Source of the DNA: a virus
Strand: one strand, 5' to 3'
IMG/VR virus record: IMGVR_UViG_3300007538_000128
Span: 1 to 28,141 of that record
Length of the DNA: 28,141 nt
Position 1 is the first letter of the stretch. Each line of letters opens with the position of its first letter. Of the stretch, positions 15,139 through 21,090 are shown one piece after another. The notes under the pieces are model-generated. The model was not told the DNA's origin and ran no database searches. It was given only the letters and a program-made list of their open reading frames with translations. The translations under genes and the position numbers were made by a program.

Positions 15139-15224
15139 ATGTCCTCCGATATTCGTCGAATTGCCCACCCCAAGAATAGTCCGCCGGATGCAACGACAGC
15201 AAGAATTATCAATCCGTCACGCAT
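15126..15224 (-). CDS. 32-residue membrane protein between helicase and next gene
   Basis: The ATG overlaps the helicase stop by eight bases (ATGCGTGA) and the stop overlaps the next possible ATG (ATGA). It encodes MRDGLIILAVVASGGLFLGWAIRRISED plus four residues: one hydrophobic helix of about 19 residues with a basic stop-transfer tail. The precise fit between two genes with overlaps on both sides supports a real gene. Role unknown. Confidence 0.6.
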   Translation of the reverse strand: MRDGLIILAVVASGGLFLGWAIRRISEDIWDI

Positions 15225-17160
15225 CTTGGCCGGCAAGTCCCTCGGCAAGGAAATTCATGACAATCTGTTCTGTGCCCATGGTCATTTCTCCTTCAACCCC
15301 CTCGGTAGCTGCCTCAACGATACTGCGCTTTGTTGCGATGAGCTCAAAAATCTCCTCGTCGATAGTTCCCGCGGCAAGCATGTATGTCGACATAACTGAA
15401 CCCTTCTGGCCAATGCGGTGGCAGCGGCTGTATGTCTGGTCGACGTCGGCCGGCGTCCATGGCAACTCAACGAACAAGACGTCCTGAGCTGCGGTCAATG
15501 TGTGGCCTGTCTTTGCGGCCTGGATAGACAAGACAATGACGGGTGCTTCGTCGATGTCTCCAGCCTGGAACTTTGCCTTGGCTTCCTCAACGTCCTCAAC
15601 TGTCATACCGCCCTGAATCTTGAGACCGCAGTAGTGCTCGGCTATTGCGTCAACAATGTCGCGGTGATGAGCGGCGACAACAACTTTGTCCCCGGTGGCA
15701 ATCTTTGAGTCAATCCACTCATACACCGAGTCCATCTTGGCTTTTGCGGCAAGACGGCGAAGCACGGATATGCGGACGAGGTGCTCATTTGATTCGGCTT
15801 TGATTTTGGCCTGAACTGCGGCAGACCAAATCGGCTTCCCAAGCTCGAGAGCAATCTCTCGCGCTCGTTTAGTGATGTACTGAATGATGTCCTCGCGGGC
15901 TTCGTTGTACTCCTTCATCGCTGCCGTCGTACCGGTTACAACAACGCGGGAGTGTCTTACGGCCGGCAAGTCCGAAAGAACCTGGTCTTTGGTTCGACGG
16001 ATGTAGCACGTAGCACGGAGAGTGTCATTAAGCTCCTCGAGGTTTGTCGCACCGTCAATGTGCCACTGTCCAAAACGGTCACGAAATGCGCCGCAGTAAC
16101 GACGATAAAACCCCCACAGGCCTCCGAACTTATTGAGCTGCCCAAGGATGTCCAACTGAGGACCGAACTCAGCAGGACGGTTGGTGATGGGCGTACCGGT
16201 CAAACACAGGACCAAGCCGTCGTCATCTGCAGAACGAGCCATCTTGATTGCGGATTTTGTTCGTTTTGCTGTCGGTGTCTTTGCGTAATGGCTTTCATCA
16301 AATACGTAGCTCTTGAAACCAAGAAGCGACTTACACCAATGGTCAATGTTTGAGTAGCCGACAACAAGAACATCAAGCTGCTTGCGGTCGGGTAGCTCGG
16401 AACGATTTGCGACAACCTCAACTCGACGATTCGGCAGCCACTTCGCAAACTCCTTCTTCCAGTTCAACACCAGCCCCGGAGGGCAAACAACGAGGGCCGG
16501 ATAAGCTCCGGCGTGCTCGAGCGCGCCAATCGCCTGAATTGTCTTTCCGAGTCCCATGTCGTCGGCGATAAACGACCGTTTTGCGTTGACTGCGTAGAGA
16601 ATCCCAGCTTTTTGATAAGGCAACAGGCTTCCTTGGAGGGTCGGTATGTCCAGTTCTGCGGTAACAGCCTTCGCTGCCGCAAGGGTTTCCGTGCGCTGCC
16701 GCTCAACTTCGTCAGCCATTTCAACAAGTTCTTGGTCTACGGGTTGGTTGAACCGTTCCGCCCAGAGGAGTGCGTGCCGAATCGCCGTCAGCGGCGCCCG
16801 CCAGGCTTTGGCTTCGCCATCCCAGGTAATACCCGGGACTCCCTTGACCGCCTTCACGAGTACGGGTTCGTAGGCGAAACTCAGGTACACCCAGTCATCT
16901 TTGCGGTAAACCCCCTTTGGGGAAAACGCCCTTCGTGGCGTGGAAAAGGTCAAAACATCGGGGTCAATGTGGAAGTCGTGCTTCGCTGCGAACTGCCGTG
17001 CTTCGTCAAGGCTGTGGATAGGCACACGCCATACACGGCTAACTCTGTCCCATTTCGCACCTGTTATGCGCTTTATCTCGGCAACTCTGTCCGCATCATA
17101 GGGAAAGTCCAGCACCAAGTGGTCGTTTGAGAGGGTCAACGTCTCGGACATCCCGTTCAT
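15217..17160 (-). CDS. SNF2-family (SMARCAL1/HARP-like) DNA helicase/translocase
   Basis: A 647-residue SF2 protein. Two related N-terminal units (AKWDRVSRVWRVP near 36-48 and ITWDGEAKAWRAP near 111-123) resemble HARP repeats of annealing helicases. The motor follows: motif I DDMGLGKT (200-207), VVCPPGLVLNW, motif II DESH (288-291), LTGTPITNRP, and the C-terminal lobe with DQTYSRCHRIGQKGSV (motif VI). It probably remodels DNA forks or displaces proteins during phage replication or recombination. GAGGTG precedes ATG by about five bases. A hairpin just upstream (17168-17189) reaches this ribosome site. Confidence 0.95.
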   Translation of the reverse strand: MNGMSETLTLSNDHLVLDFPYDADRVAEIKRITGAKWDRVSRVWRVPIHSLDEARQFAAKHDFHIDPDVLTFSTPRRAFSPKGVYRKDDWVYLSFAYEPVLVKAVKGVPGITWDGEAKAWRAPLTAIRHALLWAERFNQPVDQELVEMADEVERQRTETLAAAKAVTAELDIPTLQGSLLPYQKAGILYAVNAKRSFIADDMGLGKTIQAIGALEHAGAYPALVVCPPGLVLNWKKEFAKWLPNRRVEVVANRSELPDRKQLDVLVVGYSNIDHWCKSLLGFKSYVFDESHYAKTPTAKRTKSAIKMARSADDDGLVLCLTGTPITNRPAEFGPQLDILGQLNKFGGLWGFYRRYCGAFRDRFGQWHIDGATNLEELNDTLRATCYIRRTKDQVLSDLPAVRHSRVVVTGTTAAMKEYNEAREDIIQYITKRAREIALELGKPIWSAAVQAKIKAESNEHLVRISVLRRLAAKAKMDSVYEWIDSKIATGDKVVVAAHHRDIVDAIAEHYCGLKIQGGMTVEDVEEAKAKFQAGDIDEAPVIVLSIQAAKTGHTLTAAQDVLFVELPWTPADVDQTYSRCHRIGQKGSVMSTYMLAAGTIDEEIFELIATKRSIVEAATEGVEGEMTMGTEQIVMNFLAEGLAGQDA

Positions 17161-17167
17161 CGTACAC

Positions 17168-17189
17168 CTCGGTAGCCCCGCCTACCGAG
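17168..17189 (-). promoter_or_regulatory. hairpin in the leader of the SNF2 helicase gene
   Basis: CTCGGTA and TACCGAG pair perfectly around an eight-base loop GGCGGGGC (minus-strand sense). The 3' arm ends at the GAGGTG ribosome-binding site of the helicase gene, so folding could limit translation. The loop is the core of the first half of the repeat family found to its right, here in the opposite orientation. Confidence 0.45.
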
Positions 17190-17265
17190 CCATCAAACCC
17201 GTCGGCTTCTGGTTGCCGTCGGGCGACTGACGGGAACTGCTCACGAGTTAGGTCACGGGCTAGTT

Positions 17266-17303
17266 CGGGGACAAAAGAAAACACCCGCCCTTTCGGACGG
17301 GTG
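17266..17303 (-). terminator. intrinsic terminator of the tiny-ORF operon
   Basis: CACCCGCCC-tttc-GGACGGGTG (17282-17303) forms a nine-pair stem with one mismatch. On the minus strand it is followed by TGTTTTCTTTTG. It ends transcription of the small operon at 17327-17493 before the helicase gene. Confidence 0.8.
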
Positions 17304-17326
17304 CGTTCTTGGGGGTACTTGGTTGG

Positions 17327-17374
17327 TTAGAGCAAAAACAATGCGATTACTACGCTTATTGCGAGGACGGTCAC
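17327..17374 (-). CDS. 15-residue hydrophobic micro-peptide
   Basis: A GTG start overlaps the stop of the upstream 40-residue gene (GTGA), so coupled translation is expected. The product MTVLAISVVIALFLL is entirely hydrophobic, just long enough to reach across one membrane leaflet or insert as a short helix. It ends 24 bases before a strong terminator. Two similar peptides occur at 18783-18830 and 22784-22840, which raises the likelihood that it is made. Confidence 0.4.
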   Translation of the reverse strand: MTVLAISVVIALFLL

Positions 17375-17493
17375 TTCTCAACCCCCCACGCTTCTTGCTT
17401 CCACTTGTCCCACTTCTCTTGTTTCTCAATGACCCAAGGTGCGAACACTTCGGTCAGTAGAACAGAGAGTATGAGTATCTGGTGTATCTTCAT
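17371..17493 (-). CDS. 40-residue protein with N-terminal hydrophobic segment
   Basis: MKIHQILILSVLLTEVFAPWVIEK at the N-terminus looks like a signal or membrane anchor, followed by a Trp/Lys/Glu-rich amphipathic tail EKWDKWKQEAWGVEK. GGGGAGCGAG gives a ribosome-binding site directly before the ATG. A clear promoter and a palindromic operator lie upstream and a terminator lies downstream, so this is a complete small transcription unit with the 15-residue ORF. Lysis- or membrane-related activity is a guess. Confidence 0.6.
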   Translation of the reverse strand: MKIHQILILSVLLTEVFAPWVIEKQEKWDKWKQEAWGVEK

Positions 17494-17521
17494 CTCGCTC
17501 CCCTTCTAGTAGGTACTTTCC

Positions 17522-17551
17522 AGAGTAGCGAAATGACTAGTGACTAGTCAA
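17522..17551 (-). promoter_or_regulatory. promoter of the tiny-ORF operon
   Basis: TTGACT (17551-17546), an 18-base spacer and TACTCT (17527-17522). Unlike most promoters in the array, it yields a leader of about 22 nt with a ribosome-binding site. A 17-bp palindrome covers its -35 and spacer. Confidence 0.75.
17534..17550. promoter_or_regulatory. palindromic operator overlapping the -35
   Basis: TGACTAGTGACTAGTCA is a perfect dyad of eight-base arms around one central base. It covers five bases of the -35 and eleven bases of the spacer, so a bound dimer would block RNA polymerase. No second full copy was found in the window. Confidence 0.6.
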
Positions 17552-17744
17552 GCACCTTCGTACCACTTTCGCAACTTTCAGAGAGTGACTTAGGACACTT
17601 GCGCCCCACCACCTGCTAGCCGAGTGCGTGAGGTCGCACGAACACACAGAGCGTTCACGACACGAAAGCCGAGTTCACCTTCCAGCCGACCAACTTCGCT
17701 TGATGTCCCAGACCCAGCGACGACCTGATGTCTGATGTGTTTTT
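17552..17744. other. non-coding spacer
   Basis: No gene. ACTTGCGCCCCA at 17594-17605 recurs upstream of the promoter at 25089-25100. GATGTCCCAGACCCAG near 17703-17718 resembles sequence beside the repeats at 25366 and 27379. Confidence 0.5.
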
Positions 17745-17793
17745 GGCGGGACTTCTGGGTGGCTCAGCATCTACTTTTGACGGTGGCGGATGA
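17745..17793 (+). repeat. cassette repeat, copy A
   Basis: First half GGCGGGACTTCTGGG, second half CTTTTGACGGTGGCGGATGA. It lies between the promoter of the unit at 17371-17493 and the terminator of the next unit. Confidence 0.85.
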
Positions 17794-17817
17794 GGAGTTC
17801 GCACGTTCACGGGCAAT

Positions 17818-17855
17818 AAAAAAAGGGCAGGCGCACCACTTTGGTACGCCTGCCC
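17818..17855 (-). terminator. intrinsic terminator, GGCGCACC/GGTACGCC type
   Basis: GGGCAGGCGCACC and GGTACGCCTGCCC pair around a five-base loop with a single internal C/A mismatch. Seven A on the plus strand (17818-17824) give U7 on the minus strand. It ends the gene at 17870-18211. Confidence 0.92.
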
Positions 17856-17869
17856 CTCTTTGGGGGGTA

Positions 17870-18211
17870 CTACGGGTAGCGGAGTTCGGACTTTTTGCGG
17901 AGAGTGAATGTGAGTGGGCTGTTTTCTAGTTCTTTTTCTAGTTGCCAACGAACTTTTGGCAAACAACCAAGCAGGTACTTTTGTAGTCGGGCTACGGCGT
18001 AGAGACGCATAGGAAATAGTCCGTATGCCCACTCGGGTAGTTCATCTTTCTCGTTATCAACGATGACCCAATAGGGCTTGACTTTTCCAAACTCAATGCG
18101 GTTCACTCGCTTGATGGAGTAGCGCACTTGTTTTCGGTGTAAATCATCGCCCCACTCGGGTGCGTCATCGCATTGACCGAAGTCAAGACGGGGTACGCCC
18201 TCTGTGTTCAT
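17870..18211 (-). CDS. small protein, unknown, single-gene cassette
   Basis: A 113-residue protein starting MNTEGVPRLDFGQCDDAPEWGD. The middle is basic and aromatic (RKQVRYSIKRVNRIEFGKVKPYWVIVDNE), followed by a helical segment (MRLYAVARLQKYLLGCLPKVRWQLEKEL). No family recognised. The -10 TAGGGT ends six bases before the ATG and there is no Shine-Dalgarno, so the mRNA should be leaderless. It has its own promoter and terminator. Confidence 0.75.
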   Translation of the reverse strand: MNTEGVPRLDFGQCDDAPEWGDDLHRKQVRYSIKRVNRIEFGKVKPYWVIVDNEKDELPEWAYGLFPMRLYAVARLQKYLLGCLPKVRWQLEKELENSPLTFTLRKKSELRYP

Positions 18212-18217
18212 ACCGCC

Positions 18218-18271
18218 ACCCTATCCCACTTATGCCCAAGTGTCAAGTTTTGTTTAGTGACACTTGACACA
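18218..18271 (-). promoter_or_regulatory. leaderless promoter plus upstream 17-bp site
   Basis: TTGACA (18246-18241), 17-base spacer, TAGGGT (18223-18218), then six bases to ATG. At 18255-18271, eight bases beyond the -35, lies TAGTGACACTTGACACA, an inverted copy of the TGTGT-N5-GTCAC site that is repeated four times just to the right. Confidence 0.85.
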
Positions 18272-18280
18272 ACTCTAAAA

Positions 18281-18371
18281 TGTGTCGGCAGTCACACTTT
18301 CAACCCCTGTGTCGGCGGTCACGTTTCCTGTGTCGCCCGTCACAAGAGTAAATGTGTGTCGCCCATCACAC
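18281..18371 (+). repeat. four tandem 17-bp iteron-like sites
   Basis: TGTGTCGGCAGTCACAC (18281), TGTGTCGGCGGTCACGT (18308), TGTGTCGCCCGTCACAA (18329) and TGTGTCGCCCATCACAC (18355). All have the same orientation, with start-to-start steps of 27, 21 and 26 bases. Each has weak dyad symmetry (TGTG/CACA). They resemble replication iterons or a clustered operator. Single copies sit upstream of six or seven promoters in the array. Confidence 0.8.
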
Positions 18372-18374
18372 GTC

Positions 18375-18408
18375 TGTTAGGTTCGCCTAACAGTTAGGTA
18401 CACCTAAC
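18375..18408. repeat. paired GTTAGG/CCTAAC palindromes
   Basis: TGTTAGG-ttcg-CCTAACA (18375-18392) abuts GTTAGGT-ac-ACCTAAC (18393-18408). Sixteen bases of the first recur exactly at 28104-28119, beside another promoter. They follow directly on the iteron-like sites. Confidence 0.8.
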
Positions 18409-18680
18409 GCCGACTTACTGCTAAATCAACCGGAACACCGGAAATCTCCGGACGCTGCCGCCGGCTACTCGGCTTCGTAGCGGGGCTGCGGAGCCGAACG
18501 CGGGAAGAACTCCCAGTTGCCGTCGCACGAGGGGTTGAGCAGAGGAACTTATCCAGTAAACCGTTTAGTTGCGAGCGCAACTATCCTGCTTGACCCAAAG
18601 AAGTTGCCAACATACCGAGTTGATGTCAGAAAGTCAATGTCCCAGATGGCGACGCACGCCCTTCTCGAGAAGACCTCGAG
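18409..18680. other. non-coding part of the largest gene-free gap
   Basis: No gene. It contains GACTTACTGCTAAATC (18412-18427; related copies at 19460-19473 and 25261-25274), CCGG-rich short palindromes (CCGGAACACCGG, CCGGAAATCTCCGG), and AGCGGGGCTGCGGAGCCG (18479-18496), identical over 18 bases to the first half of the repeat at 24622 but without its second half. With the iterons and palindromes to the left, it could be part of a replication origin. Confidence 0.5.
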
Positions 18681-18724
18681 AGTCCCGCGCTTTAACCTCG
18701 ACAAGGTCGACGGTGGAGGAAGAC
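18681..18724 (+). repeat. cassette repeat, degenerate copy B
   Basis: Only the second half is recognisable: GGTCGACGGTGGAGGAAGA matches GACGGTGG-GGA-GA of the family. It stands next to a terminator, as the other copies do. Confidence 0.45.
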
Positions 18725-18730
18725 GGGCAC

Positions 18731-18769
18731 AAAAAAAATCGGGCGCACCCACATTGGAGTACGCCCGAT
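18731..18769 (-). terminator. intrinsic terminator, GGCGCACC type
   Basis: ATCGGGCG and CGCCCGAT pair with an imperfect GCACCC/GGAGTA interior. Eight A at 18731-18738 give U8 on the minus strand. It ends the short transcript that starts near 18877. Confidence 0.9.
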
Positions 18770-18782
18770 TCATTCTTGCTTT

Positions 18783-18830
18783 TTAGAACAGTACGATTGC
18801 AAGCAAGACCGCAATACAGAGTGATGGCAT
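18783..18830 (-). CDS. 15-residue hydrophobic micro-peptide
   Basis: ATG to stop encodes MPSLCIAVLLAIVLF, one hydrophobic helix with a single Cys. AAGGAAG lies about ten bases upstream. It is the only ORF in a predicted transcript of about 145 nt bounded by a strong promoter and a U8 terminator, so either the peptide or the RNA itself is the product. Confidence 0.45.
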   Translation of the reverse strand: MPSLCIAVLLAIVLF

Positions 18831-18883
18831 CACAGGGCAACTTCCTTTCTGCCTTGTGGCGTTGTAGTGTTAGGTAGCGCGAG

Positions 18884-18912
18884 AGAGTACAGGACGAAAC
18901 GCGTCTTGTCAA
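18884..18912 (-). promoter_or_regulatory. strong promoter of a short transcript
   Basis: TTGACA (18912-18907), 17-base spacer and TACTCT (18889-18884). The start of transcription is expected near 18877. The -35 begins four bases after the stop codon of the gene at 18916-19152. Confidence 0.8.
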
Positions 18913-18915
18913 CCT

Positions 18916-19152
18916 CTAAACGGACTTCTCTAACTCTTTCGCAAGAATGACGAGCGAGTCGTCGTTGTGCAGGCGTTCATGGAACACAATGCGCTTGATG
19001 AGTAGGCGTACGAGCCACTTGAGTTGAGCGTTCTCCGACAGAAGGTCGTCGCGTTCAGAGTCGCGCTTTGACTTCTCCTCGTAGAACTTTGCCCAACCCA
19101 CACGGCGTGAAGCCTCAAGTCCGTGAAGGACTTGCTTGGTGGTTGTTTTCAT
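18916..19152 (-). CDS. small coiled-coil-like protein, unknown
   Basis: A 78-residue protein. Residues 20-60 are helical with Glu/Lys/Leu spacing (AKFYEEKSKRDSERDDLLSEN; NAQLKWLVRLLIKRIVF), compatible with a short coiled coil and an amphipathic helix. AGGAG lies seven bases before ATG, so it has a normal leader, unlike most genes in this array. A hairpin GGGGAAAGTCCCC sits in that leader (19164-19176). A TTGACA at 19222-19217 may be its -35, but I see no convincing -10. Confidence 0.7.
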   Translation of the reverse strand: MKTTTKQVLHGLEASRRVGWAKFYEEKSKRDSERDDLLSENAQLKWLVRLLIKRIVFHERLHNDDSLVILAKELEKSV

Positions 19153-19222
19153 GTTTCTCCTCTGGGGACTTTCCCCACCCTTAGTTGACGGATAAGAGCA
19201 GGGCTTGGTCAGTAAATGTCAA

Positions 19223-19325
19223 ATGACTTTGGACACATGGTGTTACAGCCAAACCAGGTCAGTCGAAGCAGTTCGATGTCGCAGCGGCCCGGAGAGCTCG
19301 AGCTGGGCCGGCCGGGCCTGAAGCT
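19223..19325. other. non-coding spacer rich in short palindromes
   Basis: No gene. GAGCTCGAGC, GGCCGGCC and GCTAGC palindromes lie close together at 19296-19329. GGACACATGGTGTTACA (19231-19247), nine bases from the possible -35, has dyad symmetry similar in form to the 17-bp sites elsewhere. Confidence 0.4.
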
Positions 19326-19381
19326 AGCGGGGCTCTTGAGCCGCCGAAGGCGGGTCGTCTTCTTGCGACGGTGGCAGATGA
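19326..19381 (+). repeat. cassette repeat, copy C
   Basis: First half AGCGGGGCTCTTGAGCCGCC, in which GGCT/AGCC can pair; second half CTTCTTGCGACGGTGGCAGATGA. It directly precedes the terminator of the MGYTHY gene. Confidence 0.85.
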
Positions 19382-19395
19382 CCTGTTCGGGGGAA

Positions 19396-19442
19396 TAAAA
19401 AAACCACCCCCACAACCGAGATTATTCTCGGCGCAGGGGTGG
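19396..19442 (-). terminator. intrinsic terminator with nested stem
   Basis: CCACCCC/GGGGTGG encloses an inner stem CCGAG/CTCGG. The A-run 19397-19403 gives U7 on the minus strand. It ends the two-gene operon 19469-20159. Its stem sequence is unrelated to the GGCGCACC type. Confidence 0.88.
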
Positions 19443-19468
19443 CGTGAACTCAGTCTAGCGACTTAGTG

Positions 19469-19939
19469 CTAAACAGCAACCTCTGAAAACGGGCAGTTTG
19501 CCATCTCTCCGAATACGGTCTCGTACAGTTTGCGCCCGTCTTGCCAGTCTGTTTCCCAGTCGCCGTCAGATGAGATAATCACGCACGACCCGTAGATGGA
19601 TTTGGCACGGATAAGTATCGCCGTCACCGCAGCGTCATACGGTTTCATCGCCGTCTTACAGAAGTCAAAGTAGTGTTTTTCGCCCTTACGCCATTCGGGG
19701 TGTTCGGGTATCCCAGCCCAAAAAAAGGTTTCGTGGTCTAGACCCTGACTTGCGTCACCGTTGATAGAAAAGTGGAACTCGGTGAACTCGGGTTCTCCCT
19801 CGCCCATACCGTTACGGATACGAATACCGTTGGCGTTGGCGAAGTCACACAGTCGCTTAGCGTCTAGTGCGAGTTTTGCGTAGAAGTACGCCGAGCCAGC
19901 ATTTTTTACTGGTCGGCGCACATAGTGGGTGTATCCCAT
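19469..19939 (-). CDS. MGYTHY-family conserved phage protein
   Basis: A 156-residue protein with the family opening MGYTHYVRRP, a widespread hypothetical family in phages and bacteria. Typical later elements are present: ICFDF-like YFDFCKTAMKPYDAAVTAIL and the acidic SSDGDWETDWQDGRKL. AAGGAG five bases before ATG supports this start over a longer upstream frame. It follows the gene at 19956 by 16 bases and shares its promoter. No biochemical function is known to me. Confidence 0.85.
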   Translation of the reverse strand: MGYTHYVRRPVKNAGSAYFYAKLALDAKRLCDFANANGIRIRNGMGEGEPEFTEFHFSINGDASQGLDHETFFWAGIPEHPEWRKGEKHYFDFCKTAMKPYDAAVTAILIRAKSIYGSCVIISSDGDWETDWQDGRKLYETVFGEMANCPFSEVAV

Positions 19940-19955
19940 TTTGTCTCCTTGTTGT

Positions 19956-20159
19956 TTATGCGAACCTCGGCGCACCGTGTGGTGGGCAGTCCTCGTAGGG
20001 GTTTTCGTTTCCCTCGTTGTCCTCGCAGCCGCACCAACCAAACAGCGCAACCTGAGTTTCGTGAGTGAGTTCTAGCAAGTCTCCCTGAGATGGCGAGCCG
20101 TCCAAGTCCTCTATCACGATTTTCCAAAAGTCCACGAAAAGTTGTTCGCTTTCCTTCAT
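19956..20159 (-). CDS. small acidic protein, unknown
   Basis: A 67-residue acidic protein (MKESEQLFVDFWKIVIEDLD). Two Cys and one His (GWCGCEDNEGNENPYEDCPPHG) near the C-terminus could bind a metal. The ATG follows the -10 TAAAAT by six bases, so the mRNA is probably leaderless; the coupled MGYTHY gene instead has its own ribosome-binding site. Confidence 0.72.
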   Translation of the reverse strand: MKESEQLFVDFWKIVIEDLDGSPSQGDLLELTHETQVALFGWCGCEDNEGNENPYEDCPPHGAPRFA

Positions 20160-20165
20160 ACCTAG

Positions 20166-20221
20166 ATTTTAGACACAAGTGCCCCACAAAGTCAAGTTTT
20201 GTTTTGTGTGTTTCGTCACCA
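20166..20221 (-). promoter_or_regulatory. leaderless promoter plus upstream 17-bp site
   Basis: TTGACT (20195-20190), 18-base spacer, TAAAAT (20171-20166), six bases to ATG. TGTGTGTTTCGTCACCA at 20205-20221 stands nine bases beyond the -35. Confidence 0.82.
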
Positions 20222-20288
20222 AGCCAGAAGCGGACAAGCCGTTTTGTCGCTCCTCAGCCGCCCGCCGACCAGACCAAGGGACTGAACC

Positions 20289-20344
20289 AGCGGGGCTTCG
20301 GCGGCGCAGCCGACGGGTCGTCTTCTTTTGACGGTGGCGTATGA
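20289..20344 (+). repeat. cassette repeat, copy D
   Basis: First half AGCGGGGCTTCGGCGGC, second half CTTCTTTTGACGGTGGCGTATGA. It lies upstream of the promoter of the 19469-20159 operon. Confidence 0.87.
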
Positions 20345-20543
20345 ACTCCGAAGGGTTACCTGTTTAGCCAATGGGTTTCCGAAAAGCAAGTTATTCGTAC
20401 TCGCACAATGTCTGGACTGAGTAAAAGTTTGGACTCAGCCCACATCTGGACAGCATCCACGTTCCAACTGGGACTTGACCCCAGAAGCCCCGCCATCTGG
20501 GGTCGCACGGGGACTGAGTTGCCCTTCTAGGGCGTTCGGGGGC
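20345..20543. other. non-coding spacer with inverted repeat half and hairpin
   Basis: No gene. GACCCCAGA and TCTGGGGTC (20477-20504) form a perfect nine-pair stem whose loop AGCCCCGCCA is the first half of the cassette repeat in reverse orientation. CTGAGT/ACTCAG (near 20417-20438) can also pair. A second half of the repeat is absent. Confidence 0.55.
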
Positions 20544-20580
20544 AAAGAAAAACCCCGCCGAGTGGGGGGTCTCAGCGGGG
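20544..20580 (-). terminator. intrinsic terminator
   Basis: CCCCGC (20553-20558) pairs with GCGGGG (20575-20580), and GAG/CTC pair inside. On the minus strand TTTTTCTTT follows. It ends the gene at 20587-20778. Confidence 0.85.
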
Positions 20581-20586
20581 TAATCC

Positions 20587-20778
20587 TTATTCGGGTAATG
20601 TCGTCACTCCCGAAAGGTTCCACCACAAGCGAAACGCCTGTGCGTGAACCTCACGGAGAGTTTCGGTCATCTCTTGTTCAGGGCTTGTTTCCACATAGTC
20701 CTGAATGATGTTGGCGAGTTGTTTCGCAACACTCGCTACATCCAAGAGAGTGACTGACGACTGAGTTGGCTCAGTCAT
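20587..20778 (-). CDS. small helical protein, unknown
   Basis: A 63-residue acidic protein starting MTEPTQSSVTLLDVASVAKQ. It is mostly helical (QEMTETLREVHAQAFRLWWNL). GGAGG five bases before ATG gives a normal leader. The first codons form a hairpin GACTGAG/CTCAGTC (20759-20776) that begins at the start codon and may modulate translation. It has its own promoter and terminator. Confidence 0.72.
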   Translation of the reverse strand: MTEPTQSSVTLLDVASVAKQLANIIQDYVETSPEQEMTETLREVHAQAFRLWWNLSGVTTLPE

Positions 20779-20795
20779 TAGTACCTCCACCACAT

Positions 20796-20851
20796 AATCT
20801 AGTGGGATACAAGTGGGATAGCAAGTATTTCCTGTGTGTTTCTAGTCACAC
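20796..20851 (-). promoter_or_regulatory. promoter plus upstream 17-bp site
   Basis: TTGCTA (20824-20819), 17-base spacer, TAGATT (20801-20796). Ten bases beyond the -35 lies TGTGTTTCTAGTCACAC (20835-20851), which shares TGTGT and AGTCACAC with the first iteron at 18281. Confidence 0.82.
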
Positions 20852-20935
20852 GACCAGCAGGCGCAGTTCGAGCGAGCCGTCGTCGAACAACCCTTCGTCG
20901 AGCCAGCCGGCGTCGAGAAAACCGGATGGTCTTCT

Positions 20936-20989
20936 GGCGGGGCTCACGAGCGCAAACGGAACTCCTCTTCTTCTGACGGTGGTGGATGA
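20936..20989 (+). repeat. cassette repeat, copy F
   Basis: First half GGCGGGGCTCACGAGCG, second half CTTCTTCTGACGGTGGTGGATGA. It lies between two divergent promoters (20796 and 21054). The stretch to its left (20852-20935) has no gene and is rich in GTCGA/TCGAG. Confidence 0.87.
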
Positions 20990-21053
20990 CCCCACTCGGA
21001 GTTCAGACCACCTTCTCCGTCAAGCACTTATGCCAACAGTCACCTCGCCAAAG

Positions 21054-21083
21054 TTGCTTTCTGAACCACTTAGGGGATAACCT
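21054..21083 (+). promoter_or_regulatory. leaderless promoter
   Basis: TTGCTT (21054-21059), 18-base spacer, TAACCT (21078-21083), then seven bases to ATG at 21091. No Shine-Dalgarno is present. Confidence 0.75.
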
Positions 21084-21090
21084 GTCCACT

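Noticed and set aside
17778-17793. The second half of the cassette repeat as a plus-strand -35 (TTGACGG)
   Set aside because: Only three of ten clear copies read TTGACG, no -10 follows at a fixed distance, and no plus-strand gene starts downstream of most copies.
18517-18877. Plus-strand ORFs of 89 and 102 codons in the large gap
   Set aside because: They run through the terminator and the micro-ORF unit on the other strand, have no promoter or ribosome site, and show no protein-like pattern.
19290-19332. Polylinker-like cluster of restriction palindromes (SacI, XhoI, FseI and NheI type sites)
   Set aside because: Other gaps in the array hold similar GC-rich palindromes within native repeats, and no vector sequence is present, so cloning origin is not supported.
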